DNA of 54,277 bases from an uncultured archaeon (GCA_902386255.1 CABMII010000100.1:1-54277), one strand, 5' to 3'. Positions 27,397 to 38,155 are shown, counted from the first letter of the stretch. The notes: generated from the letters alone by a model not told the origin. Made by a program: numbers and translations.

Positions 27397-28821
27397 TTAT
27401 CTTACGCTCAAAACTGCCAGTCCACTGATACCAGGGTTATATAATTTCATAACGTCTACTTCATACCTTGATTCGTATGTTTTAGTGTAATCCGTCAAAC
27501 TTCTGCCGTTCTTGTCAATATCAGATACAAGAAAAACTTTTTTCCTGTCATAATTTTTTATAATTCCATTTACATATTCAACAGAGAGATTATCGCCGAT
27601 ACTGTATATCAGACTCCCTCCGTCAAATCTCAACCCGGAATACCATGCTATTTGCGGAGTATACTTCATTTGAACAAGCACAAGATAATCATTGTCGGGG
27701 TTTTTATTCATATGATCCCTCAAAAACCCCCCAACATCCTTCGTTGCAGTATATCCTGAATCTCCGCTGTAACTCAAAAGAATATAGGCGGATGAAATAC
27801 TCGAAATGATAACGGCCCCCATAAGCAACACGGCGACTTGTCGATTCAATTTCCCGGAAATCCTGACAATCCCCGCACCCGCCATTATCGCCACCGGCGC
27901 CATCAGCGGCAATGAGTAGTATTCATGGCTTGGCGGCGTCCTTACCAGAACAAAAACTCCGTATGCCAGAAGCCAGATTATGAGGATGCTCTTGAAATCC
28001 TTCTCTTTGAATATCTGATATGCTGCGGCTGCGATTATAAGCGGCGATATCCCGGCAGCGGTAAACAGGACGACCCTTGATAGATCAGAGAACGGTTCGC
28101 TCCTGTAAGCAAGCTCACCGAAGATTATATTGAAAATAACCGTAAAGTTTCCCGAAACTGCATAATAAGATAACCATACAAGGAGCGGAACCATTCCTAT
28201 AAAAAAGCATATTATTGCATTAATTATCTGTTTTCTCTTAATCCCCTGGAAATAACTCCATATAAGAACAATCGGCAAGGCAGCAAGTGCCGGCTGCTTG
28301 GTAAATACAGCAAGCCCCAGCGTTATTCCAAAGGGCAGCATGCTCGTATCGTTCTTATACGCCCGTACATACAGCGCAATTGCAAGTGTCATGAGAGCGA
28401 CCATTAATGGGTCCGTCTGCGCTCTTCCGAACCAGAGGATGTCCCAGGGGATAAATACAAAAATTACTGCTGCTATACTTGCTGTTTTTTCATTGTATAA
28501 TTCCCTGGCAAGCATGTACACGCCCAGAACTGCAATAACTTCCGAGAGAATGGATACAAGGCGGGCGCTCAGGTCAGAGATACCAAACATCTTAAAGGAC
28601 GCAAATACTGCATACGAAAAAAATGGAGGAGCCGAGGAGAAAGGTTCTCCCCCCGGATATGCCACCTGTTCCCACAGTGAACCCGAAAAATAATTTTTAG
28701 CTATGAGAGAATAATATCCCTCATTCCAGCCGTGGTAGAACCCATAGGATGAAAGAGTAGCAATATATGTTCGCACAACAATGTACGCCACTATAATTGC
28801 GATCAACCATCTTTTTTTCAT
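27397..28821 (-). CDS. ArnT/PMT-like (GT39) membrane glycosyltransferase
   Basis: A 474-residue integral membrane protein with about eleven helices. The first extracytoplasmic loop carries GFYHGWNEGYYSLIAKNY, with the acidic residue expected of GT39/ArnT-type enzymes, and helix 4 ends in GRAQTDPLMVA. These enzymes use dolichyl- or undecaprenyl-phosphate sugars. It is coupled by ATGA to the upstream AglD-like gene, which would make or flip exactly such a donor. The pair therefore looks like donor synthesis plus transfer in an S-layer or lipid glycosylation route. Confidence 0.75.
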   Translation of the reverse strand: MKKRWLIAIIVAYIVVRTYIATLSSYGFYHGWNEGYYSLIAKNYFSGSLWEQVAYPGGEPFSSAPPFFSYAVFASFKMFGISDLSARLVSILSEVIAVLGVYMLARELYNEKTASIAAVIFVFIPWDILWFGRAQTDPLMVALMTLAIALYVRAYKNDTSMLPFGITLGLAVFTKQPALAALPIVLIWSYFQGIKRKQIINAIICFFIGMVPLLVWLSYYAVSGNFTVIFNIIFGELAYRSEPFSDLSRVVLFTAAGISPLIIAAAAYQIFKEKDFKSILIIWLLAYGVFVLVRTPPSHEYYSLPLMAPVAIMAGAGIVRISGKLNRQVAVLLMGAVIISSISSAYILLSYSGDSGYTATKDVGGFLRDHMNKNPDNDYLVLVQMKYTPQIAWYSGLRFDGGSLIYSIGDNLSVEYVNGIIKNYDRKKVFLVSDIDKNGRSLTDYTKTYESRYEVDVMKLYNPGISGLAVLSVR

Positions 28822-30560
28822 ATCGCATCATCTGGTTTATGTGAACTTTTTCTCGCCTCTGCAAAATAACCCCTTGATGCAAATCCCAGATGAATCGTCG
28901 AAACCATCCCGAATATAATCGTAACCGATGCTCTTACAAAATGGTCAACCAGGGCAAGAGAAAACCCTGTCGACATGGATATTCCGAAAAGGGCTAAGAC
29001 CCCTGCCATTGTCCCTTCATATATCCCGATACCTGCCGGGGTTATGGGTATGGTCTGGGCAAGGAAAGAAGCAACCCCAGACACCACGGCAAGCGGGAAT
29101 GTGATTTTATATCCGATCGCCATGGCTGCTATATATATTCCTGAAACCTCAAAAATCCAGACGGGAACAGAAATAGCAATAGAAAGCATAAGCGCGCTGG
29201 GGTTAGAGTATATCCTGAAAAGCCCTTCCTTCATGGAATTCATGAAACCTGAAATAGCCGGGAATCTTTTCCCGAGCTTTCTGGTAATGAACGCGTCGTA
29301 CCTGTAAGCAAAAAAAAGCATCACTACGAGCAGGAAAGCGATTGCTAATGCAGCAATTGCGACTATCGACATCGTGCTGCTTCTTGAAACGAACATTGCA
29401 CCGGCGCCCAGCATGAGCGCAAGCGTTAACATATCCATCGCCCGCTCAATCACTATTGTGGACAAGCTTATACCCATAGGGGTCTTTTCCGTAGTCTTAA
29501 GAGCTGCACCCCTCGCGATATCGCCCGCCCTCGCAGGAAGAAAATAGTTCAGGAGAAATCCGAACATCAGACTCTTAAAGAGAATATCCCTTGGCACCAC
29601 ATACCCGGATGTCCGCAGCAGTACGCTCCATCTCCACGTACGCATGACAAACGCTGTCGTGATAGCCGCAAATCCGGCAAAAATATAAATTACGGATACG
29701 TTTCTAATCGTTTCATATACCTGGGAGTAGCCGGAATATTTGAAAATCCCAAGCAAAACAAGGATTCCGATCACCAGTGCGCCTAGCAGCTTCCATTTTG
29801 AACCTGATACTACAGAACCGAACAGGTCCTTGAGGCTTATAATATTCCCTACGATGAACAATTTCATGAGGCGTTTTCCATATTTTGTGCCGTTCTCTGA
29901 AAGTTTCAGTTTTGCCTCCCCCCGCTTTCTCCCATGCCACGTTACCGGCACTTCGGCACTTCTGAACCCCAGAATATGCGCCTTCAGCGGTATCTCCACC
30001 GTCAAGTCAAAACCATTAGCCTCTAAGTTGTCTATTCCTATGCTTTCCAGTACTTCTTTCCTGTATGCTTTGAAAGCGTTAGTAATATCTTTATGCTTTA
30101 TCCCAAAAAGCAACCGAACGCAGTTGTTAAAGGTGCGGTTTGCAATCATCTTTGCTGACGGGTAACCATCCGTTCCTCCGCCTTCCACGAACCTTGAACC
30201 ATAGGCTATGTCATACCCTTCCTCGATTTTCCGGACAAGCTTTGGTATATCCTGCGGGTCGTCAGACAGGTCGCCCATCACGGGTATTACTATATCGCCC
30301 GTAGCATTCCTGAGCCCTTCCTTCACGGCGTTCCCGAATCCCGGTTCGGTGTGCCTGTGAAACGGTTTTATCCTCGAATCCTTGCTTGCAAGCCGTTCTA
30401 TTAATTCCGGCGTTTCATCGGTACTGTTGTCATCGACAATAACAAGTTCAAAGTCCTGCGTTTCGATATTCTTTTCAAGAACAGGCAGGAGTTCGTCAAG
30501 CAGGCTGGGAAGGTTTTCTTCTTCATTATGGGCAGGGACTACGATTGAGATTTTGGGCAT
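28818..30560 (-). CDS. AglD-like fusion: GT2 dolichol-phosphate sugar synthase + flippase-like (UPF0104/LPG_synthase_TM) domain
   Basis: Residues 1 to about 240 are a GT2 glycosyltransferase of the DPM1 type (ISIVVPAHNEEENLPS, LVIVDDNSTDETPE, GDIVIPVMGDLSDDPQD, then a basic loop HGRKRGEAKLKL). Residues from about 255 on hold some eight membrane helices of the lysylphosphatidylglycerol synthase TM/UPF0104 type (LPARAGDIARG; PAGIGIYEGTMAG). The same architecture is known from haloarchaeal AglD, which charges dolichol phosphate with the final sugar of the S-layer N-glycan. The active site faces the cytoplasm. The downstream GT39-like gene overlaps by four bases. Confidence 0.85.
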   Translation of the reverse strand: MPKISIVVPAHNEEENLPSLLDELLPVLEKNIETQDFELVIVDDNSTDETPELIERLASKDSRIKPFHRHTEPGFGNAVKEGLRNATGDIVIPVMGDLSDDPQDIPKLVRKIEEGYDIAYGSRFVEGGGTDGYPSAKMIANRTFNNCVRLLFGIKHKDITNAFKAYRKEVLESIGIDNLEANGFDLTVEIPLKAHILGFRSAEVPVTWHGRKRGEAKLKLSENGTKYGKRLMKLFIVGNIISLKDLFGSVVSGSKWKLLGALVIGILVLLGIFKYSGYSQVYETIRNVSVIYIFAGFAAITTAFVMRTWRWSVLLRTSGYVVPRDILFKSLMFGFLLNYFLPARAGDIARGAALKTTEKTPMGISLSTIVIERAMDMLTLALMLGAGAMFVSRSSTMSIVAIAALAIAFLLVVMLFFAYRYDAFITRKLGKRFPAISGFMNSMKEGLFRIYSNPSALMLSIAISVPVWIFEVSGIYIAAMAIGYKITFPLAVVSGVASFLAQTIPITPAGIGIYEGTMAGVLALFGISMSTGFSLALVDHFVRASVTIIFGMVSTIHLGFASRGYFAEARKSSHKPDDAI

Positions 30561-30580
30561 CTTGTCTAATTACCTTGTTT

Positions 30581-31648
30581 TTATTGGATCTTTGAAAAAA
30601 CGCTGTTCCTATATATTTCAACCAGTATGTCCTTGAGGTTATACTTATAGTTCCATCCCGGATAATGGGATTTGAATTTGCTCACATCACTTATCCACCA
30701 GATATGGTCGCCAATACGGTTCGTTTCCGTATAAGAATAATTCATCTTCTTTCCTGTTATCTCCTCGCACATTGCTATCGCTTCAAGCATTGAACAGTTC
30801 GAATGCCTGCCTCCCCCCATATTATAAACTTCTCCTATCCGGGGCTTTTGATAAAAGTGCCAGAAAGCGTTCACAAGATCAAAGCTGTGGATATTGTCCC
30901 TGACCTGTTTCCCTTTATAGCCGTATATCGTATAATGTGTGCCAGTGGCAGCGCATTTCATGAGGTATGCCAGGAATCCATGCAGAACAGTCGGTGAATG
31001 TCCCGGTCCTGTCAGGCATCCTCCCCTGAAACAAGCAGTTTTCATATTGAAATACCTGCCGTACTCCTGGACAAGCACATCCGCAGCCAGTTTTGAGGCC
31101 CCGAAAAGGCTGTGTTTTGTATGGTCCACGCTCATAGACTCATCAATCCCGTTTTTATAATAAGGGTGGGATTCATCGATTTCCCACCGGGTTTCAAGCT
31201 CGACAAGCGGCAGGCTGTTTGGAGTGTCACCGTATACCTTATTGGTGGAAGTGAATATAAACACGGCATCAGGACAATACTGCCTTGTCATTTCAAGGAG
31301 CGTCAGAGTTCCATTTGCATTAACCGTGAAATCAGTAAAGGGGTCTTTTGCAGCCCAGTCGTGGGAAGGCTGTGCAGCGGTGTGGATAATTAATTTTATA
31401 TCTTTATTATATTTCTTGAATATGGCTTCCATTGCTGCTTTGTCCCGGATGTCCTCGCTGTAATGAACATAATTTTTTATTTCAGACTCAAGTTTTCTCC
31501 GGCTCCATTCGGTGGATGCCTCTTCACCGAAAAACACTCTTCTCATATCGTTGTCTATTCCAGCGACCTTAAAGCCCTTTTTACTGAAAAACCTGACAGA
31601 TTCGGCTCCTATCAAACCAGCTGAACCCGTTATCAAAGCAATTTCCAT
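30581..31648 (-). CDS. NAD-dependent SDR, CDP-paratose/tyvelose 2-epimerase-like
   Basis: A 355-residue extended SDR with [14 protein letters not shown] and [14 protein letters not shown], and a long C-terminal substrate domain ([45 protein letters not shown]). This set resembles CDP-paratose 2-epimerase relatives. At the YxxxK site it reads LFGASK, with Phe in the Tyr position, which appears to be a feature of the subfamily rather than damage. The start at 31648 follows a GGAG seven bases upstream and avoids overlap with the previous gene. It probably epimerises a nucleotide sugar for the glycosylation operon. Confidence 0.8.
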   Translation of the reverse strand: MEIALITGSAGLIGAESVRFFSKKGFKVAGIDNDMRRVFFGEEASTEWSRRKLESEIKNYVHYSEDIRDKAAMEAIFKKYNKDIKLIIHTAAQPSHDWAAKDPFTDFTVNANGTLTLLEMTRQYCPDAVFIFTSTNKVYGDTPNSLPLVELETRWEIDESHPYYKNGIDESMSVDHTKHSLFGASKLAADVLVQEYGRYFNMKTACFRGGCLTGPGHSPTVLHGFLAYLMKCAATGTHYTIYGYKGKQVRDNIHSFDLVNAFWHFYQKPRIGEVYNMGGGRHSNCSMLEAIAMCEEITGKKMNYSYTETNRIGDHIWWISDVSKFKSHYPGWNYKYNLKDILVEIYRNSVFSKIQ

Positions 31649-31661
31649 TAAAATTCTCCTA

Positions 31662-32723
31662 TTATGCAAGAATTGGTTTTAGTAACTCTGAGTTCTCTTT
31701 TATCCATATAGATATTTCCCTTATTATCTCATCTACACTGATTCTGGGCTTCCAGCCTGTTTTTTCCGTTATCCTGCTATTATCTGTTATATAAATCCGG
31801 ATGTCGCCCGGTCTGTCTTCATTGACACTTTGTATTTGTATTTTATTTCCAGTATATTTCTGGCAGAGAGCGGTAAGCTCTGCCAGTGATACGGTCCGTT
31901 CAAGCCCTCCGCCAACATTGTATATTTCACCGTTGTGTGAATCCATATCATTGATTTCAATTTCTAAAAGGCGATAGAGGTCTTTAACATGCAGGATATC
32001 CCTTACCTGTTTCCCCTTCCCGCCGTAACCGATGTAACTCAAAGAACCCTTATAATGATGTTTTGCAATCCACAGTACAATTACTCCCTGATCTACTTTC
32101 CCCATCTGCCACGTTCCTGTGAGAAGACCGCAACGATTTATGACACCTCTTATTCCATACATTTCCGTATATTCCTGGAGGAGCAACTCCGACGCAAGCT
32201 TTGTTGCACCATATAATGTCCGGGGGCTTTTGAGCGGGAAATCTTCTGTAAGACCTTTTGAGGATACACCCGGCACATCCTGATTATCAGATAGTTCAAA
32301 ACGGGTGGATTTTTCGATAAAAGTCAAATTATTAATAGTTTTTACCGGATATACCCTGCTGGTGGAGAGAAATATTATATCAGCCCCACATTTTCTCGTA
32401 TATTCGAGACAGTTGATAGTACCAAGGAGGTTAGTGTTCAGCAGATATTCAGGTGATGAATTATACCCTGCCATTACAGATGGTTCTGCTGAGCATTCGA
32501 TTACGATATCAGTTTTTCCGACAGCTTCAAAGTCCTCTTTATTCCTTATATCGCCATGAATGAATTCAATACCGTTTTCTTTCAATCTTGGAATATTGAG
32601 TTCAGAACCTCTCCTTTTAAGATTATCAAGAGCGACTACCTCGACATCTTTTTTATTTCGTTTGAACTCGATGGCAAGATTTGAGCCTACAAAACCTGTA
32701 CCGCCAGTGATTAATATTTTCAT
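31662..32723 (-). CDS. NAD-dependent SDR, second paratose-epimerase-like enzyme
   Basis: A 353-residue extended SDR with [25 protein letters not shown] and the catalytic [10 protein letters not shown] (YxxxK present). It shares [14 protein letters not shown] and [16 protein letters not shown] with the protein at 30581-31648, so the two are paralogues that may act in series or as a complex. The end overlaps nothing and the start overlaps the UDP-glucuronate decarboxylase stop by four bases. Reaction and nucleotide are unproven. Confidence 0.8.
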   Translation of the reverse strand: MKILITGGTGFVGSNLAIEFKRNKKDVEVVALDNLKRRGSELNIPRLKENGIEFIHGDIRNKEDFEAVGKTDIVIECSAEPSVMAGYNSSPEYLLNTNLLGTINCLEYTRKCGADIIFLSTSRVYPVKTINNLTFIEKSTRFELSDNQDVPGVSSKGLTEDFPLKSPRTLYGATKLASELLLQEYTEMYGIRGVINRCGLLTGTWQMGKVDQGVIVLWIAKHHYKGSLSYIGYGGKGKQVRDILHVKDLYRLLEIEINDMDSHNGEIYNVGGGLERTVSLAELTALCQKYTGNKIQIQSVNEDRPGDIRIYITDNSRITEKTGWKPRISVDEIIREISIWIKENSELLKPILA

Positions 32724-33655
32724 TTATTCTCTAAAATAATCTTGAAATACTTTATAGTTTCCTTCAACCCTCGCTCAATCGAAACAAGAGGTTCCCATTT
32801 TAATAATTTTCTTGCCTTCGTAATATCTGGCTTCCGTTGCTTCGGGTCATCCACAGGGAGGTCTTTGAATACGATATTTGAGCTGCTTCCCGTTATCTCA
32901 AGTATTATTTTAGCAAACTCAAGTATAGTGTGTTCCTCAGGGTTGCCTATATTCACAGGCAAAGTATAATCCGACATCATCAACCTGTAAATCCCCTCAA
33001 TTTCATCACTCACATAGCAGAAACTTCGGGTTTGGGAGCCGTCACCGTATACTGTGAGGTTCTCGCCGCGCAGTGCCTGCCCTATGAAGTTTGGCACCAC
33101 GCGTCCATCATTTAAACGCATCCTCGGACCATAGGTGTTAAAAATGCGCACTATCCTCGTATCAATTCCATGATACCTGTGATATGCCATAGTAATTGCC
33201 TCAGCATATCTCTTTGCCTCATCATAAACACCTCGCGGCCCTATCGGGTTCACATTACCCCAGTACTCCTCAGGCTGGGGGTTTACAAGCGGGTCGCCGT
33301 ATACTTCCGAAGTAGACGCAAGCAAAAACCGGGCTTTTTTCTCTTTAGCAAGACCTAGCATATTGTGAGTCCCGAGCGCTCCAACTTTTAACGTCTGTAT
33401 AGGCAACTCCAGATAATCTATCGGGCTTGCAGGACTGGCAAGATGGAATATGAAATCTATTTTTTCATCAACATAAAGTGGCTTTGTCACATCGTGTTTT
33501 AGATAGGAAAATCGGTCGCTATTAATATGTTCAAGGTTCCTTTCACTGCCTGTGATGAGATTATCCACACAGAGCACTTCATATCCCTTTGCAAGCAGCA
33601 GGTCGCACAGATGCGACCCGAGAAATCCTGCACCGCCAGTTACCAATACTTTCAT
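32720..33655 (-). CDS. UDP-glucuronate decarboxylase (UDP-xylose synthase) type SDR
   Basis: A 311-residue SDR closely following the UXS pattern: [39 protein letters not shown], catalytic [12 protein letters not shown] and [12 protein letters not shown], with [12 protein letters not shown]. It oxidises, decarboxylates and re-reduces UDP-glucuronate to UDP-xylose. The Ugd gene two positions upstream in the same operon supplies UDP-glucuronate, which supports the call. It starts two bases after the nucleotidyltransferase stop, so translation is closely coupled. Confidence 0.9.
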   Translation of the reverse strand: MKVLVTGGAGFLGSHLCDLLLAKGYEVLCVDNLITGSERNLEHINSDRFSYLKHDVTKPLYVDEKIDFIFHLASPASPIDYLELPIQTLKVGALGTHNMLGLAKEKKARFLLASTSEVYGDPLVNPQPEEYWGNVNPIGPRGVYDEAKRYAEAITMAYHRYHGIDTRIVRIFNTYGPRMRLNDGRVVPNFIGQALRGENLTVYGDGSQTRSFCYVSDEIEGIYRLMMSDYTLPVNIGNPEEHTILEFAKIILEITGSSSNIVFKDLPVDDPKQRKPDITKARKLLKWEPLVSIERGLKETIKYFKIILENK

Positions 33656-33656
33656 T

Positions 33657-34673
33657 TTAGAACTCTATAGATGATGAATCACCTATATTAAGTGAATTAT
33701 GTTTTCCATGCACACTGGCATCATCCCCAACGATTGATCTCTGGAGATTTACCTTTGATATATGGGAGCGGGAGCCTATTACGCTGTCCGAGATTATACT
33801 GCTCTCAATATACGAATCACTTGCGATGGAAGCATGAGGTCCGATTACCGAATTAATAATCGTAACATTATCACCTATGGCCACGGGCTGTATAATCACC
33901 GAATCTTTTATCTGGTGTACATGGTCAATATCCTCTTTCTCATCCAGCAGTACCCGATTTGTCTCAAGCAAGGATTCAGGATGCCCGCAATCATACCAGC
34001 TTGAAACCGGGAAGGTTTTAAGACGGTAGCCCCTGCTCACCATCTCCTGCAATGCATCCGTAAGCTGGTATTCCCCGCGCGTCCTTGTATTTTTATTAAT
34101 CATCTCTTCAATTATCGACAAAAGAACGGGTGTCTCTTTTATGAAATAAACGCCTGCTATACCCAGGTTGGAGCTCGGGTGTGCGGGTTTTTCTTCCAGC
34201 CTTTTAATATATTTTCCCTCAAGTTCTACAATACCGTATTTCTTCGGGTCATCTACCTTGCGCACGCCAATCGATGCTGCGCACTCGCCGTTCGTCAAAT
34301 AATGTTTGTAAAACTCTGAATAGCCTGCCTTGAAAATCATATCTCCGAGTGCAATCATTATATTAGAATCGCCGATTTCATCCCTGGCGACGTAAATAGA
34401 ATGACCAAGACCGAGCTGTTCTTCCTGGTCAACATACCTGATATTAAAAATGCCCGAATAATTCTTATCCACATACGATATGATCTGCTCTTTCTTGTAG
34501 CCCACTACCATTATTATCTCTTCAGGTTCGACGTCTATCATCCTATCGAGTATATGGCCGATTATGGGCTTGCCTGCTATGTAAACCATTGGCTTGGGTT
34601 TTGTGAATGTATGGGGAAAAAGGCGTTTGCCTGCCCCGGCTGCGGGAATGACTACCTTAATTTTATTTTTCAC
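33657..34673 (-). CDS. Sugar-1-phosphate nucleotidyltransferase with C-terminal left-handed beta-helix
   Basis: A 338-residue nucleotidyltransferase with the signature [19 protein letters not shown] and the substrate loop [12 protein letters not shown]. The C-terminal hexapeptide-repeat region ([20 protein letters not shown] and on) forms a beta-helix. It makes UDP- or dTDP-hexose from hexose 1-phosphate and NTP. With Ugd and UXS as neighbours, UTP-glucose-1-phosphate uridylyltransferase is the best guess, although RmlA-like proteins share the motifs. I chose a GTG start at 34673, nine bases after GGGAG; the longer frame to 34715 would run into ugd. Confidence 0.85.
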   Translation of the reverse strand: MKNKIKVVIPAAGAGKRLFPHTFTKPKPMVYIAGKPIIGHILDRMIDVEPEEIIMVVGYKKEQIISYVDKNYSGIFNIRYVDQEEQLGLGHSIYVARDEIGDSNIMIALGDMIFKAGYSEFYKHYLTNGECAASIGVRKVDDPKKYGIVELEGKYIKRLEEKPAHPSSNLGIAGVYFIKETPVLLSIIEEMINKNTRTRGEYQLTDALQEMVSRGYRLKTFPVSSWYDCGHPESLLETNRVLLDEKEDIDHVHQIKDSVIIQPVAIGDNVTIINSVIGPHASIASDSYIESSIISDSVIGSRSHISKVNLQRSIVGDDASVHGKHNSLNIGDSSSIEF

Positions 34674-34689
34674 GGTTTTATTCTCCCGG

Positions 34690-35976
34690 CTACCAGCAAA
34701 GACCCACATATTCAATATCTTTCCCCGGCTTAACCAGTATGTGCCGTCCGTCTATTACGAGCCTGTTTTCCATAACATCAAATTCCTTATTAAGTGATCT
34801 GAATTCATCCCATTCGGTCATTATAAGGCAGGCTTCAGCACCGCGTAATGCGTCCGCCGCCGAGCTGTAATATCCAATGCCGCTGTATAGCTTTTTCATA
34901 TTCTCGTTTGCCATCGGGTCGTAAGCAGACACCCTGGCTCCTTCATCCAGTAATTCTTTAATTACCGGTATCGACCTTGATTCCCTGATGTCATCGGTGT
35001 CATTCTTAAACGCAAGCCCGAGGACTGCGATATTTTTTCCTTCCAGGCTTCCAAGTTTGTTTTTCAGCAATAGCACCATCCTTGCCGGCTGCCCTTCGTT
35101 AATAGCAATTACTGATTTTAGCAATTGGGGTTCATAGCCAATCTCCTTAGCCTTGCCGATCAGGGCTTTCACATCCTTGGGGAAACATGAGCCTCCAAAG
35201 CCGGCTCCTGAGTTGAGAAAGTGCGGTCCTATCCTGAAATCCTTTCCCACAGCGGACATGACTTCGTAGGTGTCTATACCCAGTTCCTTGCAGATGTTTC
35301 CCACCTCGTTCGCAAAGGATATTTTGGTTGCAAGAAAGGCATTATTTACATATTTTATCATCTCAGCCGTGCGCGGGTTTGTCCTTGTTACTTCGCATTT
35401 AAGGCCGTTGTAAAGAGAGGCTACAATATCACCTGACTTTTTATCGAGAGAACCTACCACTATCTTGTCCGGATGCATGAAATCATGAACCGCCCTGCCT
35501 TCACGCAGGAACTCCGGGTTCATGGCAATACCGAACTCCCCCTGATGTTTTCCTGAATGTTTCTCTATTATGGGAAGCACTATCTTCTCCGTTGTCTCAG
35601 GCACAACTGTGCTTTTTACAACGATAACGTGGTAGCCTTTCTTTTTTCTTAGCGAGTCACCAAGACTGGAGCTTGCGGCTTTGACGATGCCGACGTCAAT
35701 GTTGCCTTCGGAGTCGGAAGGCGTTCCCACGCAAATAAATGAGACCTCCGAATTCATTATCGCAAGCCCGTAATCGGAAGTGGCACTGAGTTTTTTGCCG
35801 GCGTGCTTTTTCAGCAGTTCAGGGAGACCTTCTTCATGAATAGGCGGAATGCCTGAATTTATCATGTCAATTTTTGACCTATCCACATCAACACATATCA
35901 CTTCATGACCGAGTTCTGCAAAACATGCTGCGCTGACGGTACCGACGTATCCTGTCCCGATTACTGAAATTTTCAT
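34690..35976 (-). CDS. ugd: UDP-glucose 6-dehydrogenase
   Basis: A 428-residue UDP-sugar dehydrogenase with the NAD loop ISVIGTGYVGTVSA, STVVPETTEKIV, and the catalytic cysteine in GFGGSCFPKDVKAL. The C-terminal UDP-binding domain includes LGLAFKNDTDDIRESRS. It oxidises UDP-glucose to UDP-glucuronate in two NAD-dependent steps. In halophilic archaea the equivalent AglM serves N-glycosylation. It is the first gene of the 27.4-36.0 kb operon; AGGA lies nine bases before its ATG. The 287-base gap upstream holds a repeat cluster. Confidence 0.95.
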   Translation of the reverse strand: MKISVIGTGYVGTVSAACFAELGHEVICVDVDRSKIDMINSGIPPIHEEGLPELLKKHAGKKLSATSDYGLAIMNSEVSFICVGTPSDSEGNIDVGIVKAASSSLGDSLRKKKGYHVIVVKSTVVPETTEKIVLPIIEKHSGKHQGEFGIAMNPEFLREGRAVHDFMHPDKIVVGSLDKKSGDIVASLYNGLKCEVTRTNPRTAEMIKYVNNAFLATKISFANEVGNICKELGIDTYEVMSAVGKDFRIGPHFLNSGAGFGGSCFPKDVKALIGKAKEIGYEPQLLKSVIAINEGQPARMVLLLKNKLGSLEGKNIAVLGLAFKNDTDDIRESRSIPVIKELLDEGARVSAYDPMANENMKKLYSGIGYYSSAADALRGAEACLIMTEWDEFRSLNKEFDVMENRLVIDGRHILVKPGKDIEYVGLCW

Positions 35977-36111
35977 GGGTTTTTCCTGTTTCCTATCTTT
36001 ATTTTAACAATAGCCTATAAGTTTTTGGTTTTGCTTTTGCTCGTAATTTTTTACTGATATTATAGCGTAGCTCTTAAATTTCCGCACAGTTAATACAGCG
36101 CATCAGTTGGC

Positions 36112-36226
36112 AATCACCGCGAAGAGCGCGAAGGTCGCAAAGTAAATATTGCGCCGCTTTGCGTTCTTTGCCTCTGCGGTGAATAAAATCAGACACCGCA
36201 AAGACGCCAAGTACGCAAAGTATTCA
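36112..36226. repeat. Cluster of 31-nt 'CACCGCGAAG...GCAAAG' repeats
   Basis: Three degenerate copies stand in the gap between ugd and the malic enzyme gene: one forward (36112-36142), one inverted (36157-36184) and one forward (36194-36226). Each pairs CACCGC at one end with GCAAAG at the other. The forward and inverted copies could pair into a hairpin. The first copy matches the reverse complement of the element at 40847-40877 almost base for base. Confidence 0.7.
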
Positions 36227-36263
36227 CTAGAATATGTTTGAAAAATTAGGTTCTCAACTATAA

Positions 36264-37490
36264 TCATTGCGATTTCACAAGTTTTCTTGTATGTTCTGCA
36301 ACTTCCAGAGGGTCAACGCGCAACCTTGCCACGCCACTATCCATAGCAGCTTTTGCTACTGCTGAGGCCACCGATGGCGCGACCCCTGGATCAAAAATGC
36401 CGGGTATAATCATATCCTCAGAAGGTTCAGTCACAAGTGAAGCCAGTGCATTTGCAGCAGCGAGTTTCATATCTTCATTGATGTCTTTCGCCCTTACGTC
36501 CAGCGCGCCCCTGAATACACCAGGAAAACCAAGGGCGTTGTTTATCTGGTTTATGCAGTCCGAGCGCCCCGTTCCTACGATTCTGGCGCCGGCTTTTTTT
36601 GCTTTTTCTGGCATAATTTCAGGTATTGGGTTTGCAAGCGGGAAAACGATCGCATCATCTGCCATCGAACGCACCATATACTCCGTAACTATACCGCCTA
36701 CAGACAATCCGATAAAAACATCTGCCCCTTTCATGGCATCAGCAAGAGACCCGGATACTCGATTTTTATTGGTAAGCTTCGCAAGCTCTTCTTTAGCAGG
36801 ATTGAGCCCGGTTCTGCCATGGTAAATTATACCCGTGGAATCGCATACAAGGATTTCCTTTACTCCCTCGTTTATCAATAGTTTGGCGCTTGCCGTTCCC
36901 GCCGCTCCCGCCCCACTTATGACCACTTTTATCTCACCGAACTTTTTCCCGACAATCTTTAAGGCATTTATCAACGCAGCAAGCATTACGAGCGCAGCCC
37001 CGTGCTGGTCGTCATGAAAAACTGGAATGTCGAGCAATTTCTTTAAGCGTGTCTCTATTTCAAAACACCTCGGCGCGCCAATATCCTCAAGATTGATGCC
37101 TCCGAAAACAGGCGCAATATTCTTTACGATATTGATTATCTCATCTGTATCCTTTGTATCAAGACAGACGGGGAATGCGTCCACACCTGCAAAGACCTTG
37201 AAAAGCATCGCCTTTCCTTCCATTACAGGCATTGCGGCTAAAGCCCCGAGGTCGCCCAGCCCGAGCACGGACGAGCCGTCACTCACCACAGCCACGAAGT
37301 TTGCTTTTCCAGTATAGCGGTAGACATCATCGCTGTTTTTATGAATCCGAAGACACGGCTCGGCAACTCCCGGCGTATAAGCGAGGCTCATGTCCTCTTT
37401 TGTTTTTATACTGACTTTGCTTTTCAGGGCAATTTTCCCCTGATGGGATTCATGGAACCGAAGCGCCTTTTCAAATATTGAATCTTTCAT
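36264..37490 (-). CDS. NAD(P)-dependent malic enzyme (oxaloacetate-decarboxylating malate dehydrogenase)
   Basis: A 408-residue short-form malic enzyme. It has LAYTPGVAEPCLRI at the N-terminus, ALAAMPVMEGKAMLFKVFAGVDA, the metal-binding INLEDIGAPRCFEIE and FHDDQHGAALV, and the NAD-binding VVISGAGAAGTASAKLL. It decarboxylates malate to pyruvate. The short form lacks the C-terminal phosphotransacetylase-like domain of MaeB. The start at 37490 is chosen because GAGGAG at the end of the DUF166 gene lies eight bases upstream; a GTG at 37499 is the longer alternative. The two genes are probably co-transcribed. Confidence 0.95.
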   Translation of the reverse strand: MKDSIFEKALRFHESHQGKIALKSKVSIKTKEDMSLAYTPGVAEPCLRIHKNSDDVYRYTGKANFVAVVSDGSSVLGLGDLGALAAMPVMEGKAMLFKVFAGVDAFPVCLDTKDTDEIINIVKNIAPVFGGINLEDIGAPRCFEIETRLKKLLDIPVFHDDQHGAALVMLAALINALKIVGKKFGEIKVVISGAGAAGTASAKLLINEGVKEILVCDSTGIIYHGRTGLNPAKEELAKLTNKNRVSGSLADAMKGADVFIGLSVGGIVTEYMVRSMADDAIVFPLANPIPEIMPEKAKKAGARIVGTGRSDCINQINNALGFPGVFRGALDVRAKDINEDMKLAAANALASLVTEPSEDMIIPGIFDPGVAPSVASAVAKAAMDSGVARLRVDPLEVAEHTRKLVKSQ

Positions 37491-37495
37491 CGTTC

Positions 37496-38155
37496 TCACT
37501 CCTCTTGTGCCTTTTCTACTGCTTTTTTATGTAACTCCCCTGCTTTATGTATTCCGCCTTTGATGCCCCTGACTGCCCTGCACGGATACTGCTGAACGAG
37601 AAGCCCTGCTTTTGCAGGCGCATCTTTTGTGCTCGTCCCCACAAGCCTCTTCGCCATGTGCCATGTGCTTCCGCAGGGTGCGCCGCGGAGTACTTCCACT
37701 TTTGTTATAAGACCTGCTTTTGTGGTTATTTTAAGCTTTGGTCTTCCGAAACATGATGCGAATTCGTCAACGACATTGTTACCGCATTGTTCTAGATCGC
37801 AGCAGATTTCATGGACTTCAACATGCATGTTATATTTTCCAGAAATCTTTTGAAGCCCGGCGCCTGCCCTTGCCGCGCCGCCTGCGATAATTACAGCGCG
37901 TGCGCCGTTCTCTCCTGCAAGGCGCACGATTTCAGGGGTGAGGTCTGGATGCAGGATGTAGGCAATTATGAGGTCGTTTGAAAAAATGCTTTTATCAAGA
38001 TTCAGGCCAGCCAGAAAATCAGATGGAACTTCTATGAAATCGGGAAGCGATTCAGGGATTTGTATAGAAGAGACTTTGAAACCCGAATTTTTTTTGATAT
38101 TTTCTATGAGGCGGTGACCGTATTTTCCCCGCGTTATTACGCCGATAGTTATCAT
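37496..38155 (-). CDS. DUF166 family protein
   Basis: A 219-residue archaeal protein of the DUF166 type. The N-terminal half is Rossmann-like (IGVITRGKYGHRLIENI; DLIIAYILHPDLTPEIV; AVIIAGGAARAG). A Cys-rich segment follows (EICCDLEQCG, FASCFGRP, GAPCGSTWHMAKRL). The family has sometimes been called thymidylate synthase-like, but its reaction is not established. The conserved cysteines suggest a metal or Fe-S site. It precedes the malic enzyme gene with its stop codon inside the latter's SD region. Confidence 0.75.
   Translation of the reverse strand: MITIGVITRGKYGHRLIENIKKNSGFKVSSIQIPESLPDFIEVPSDFLAGLNLDKSIFSNDLIIAYILHPDLTPEIVRLAGENGARAVIIAGGAARAGAGLQKISGKYNMHVEVHEICCDLEQCGNNVVDEFASCFGRPKLKITTKAGLITKVEVLRGAPCGSTWHMAKRLVGTSTKDAPAKAGLLVQQYPCRAVRGIKGGIHKAGELHKKAVEKAQEE

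Noticed and set aside
36112-36226. CRISPR array
   Set aside because: The repeats are degenerate, in mixed orientation and without regular unique spacers, and no cas genes are in the window.
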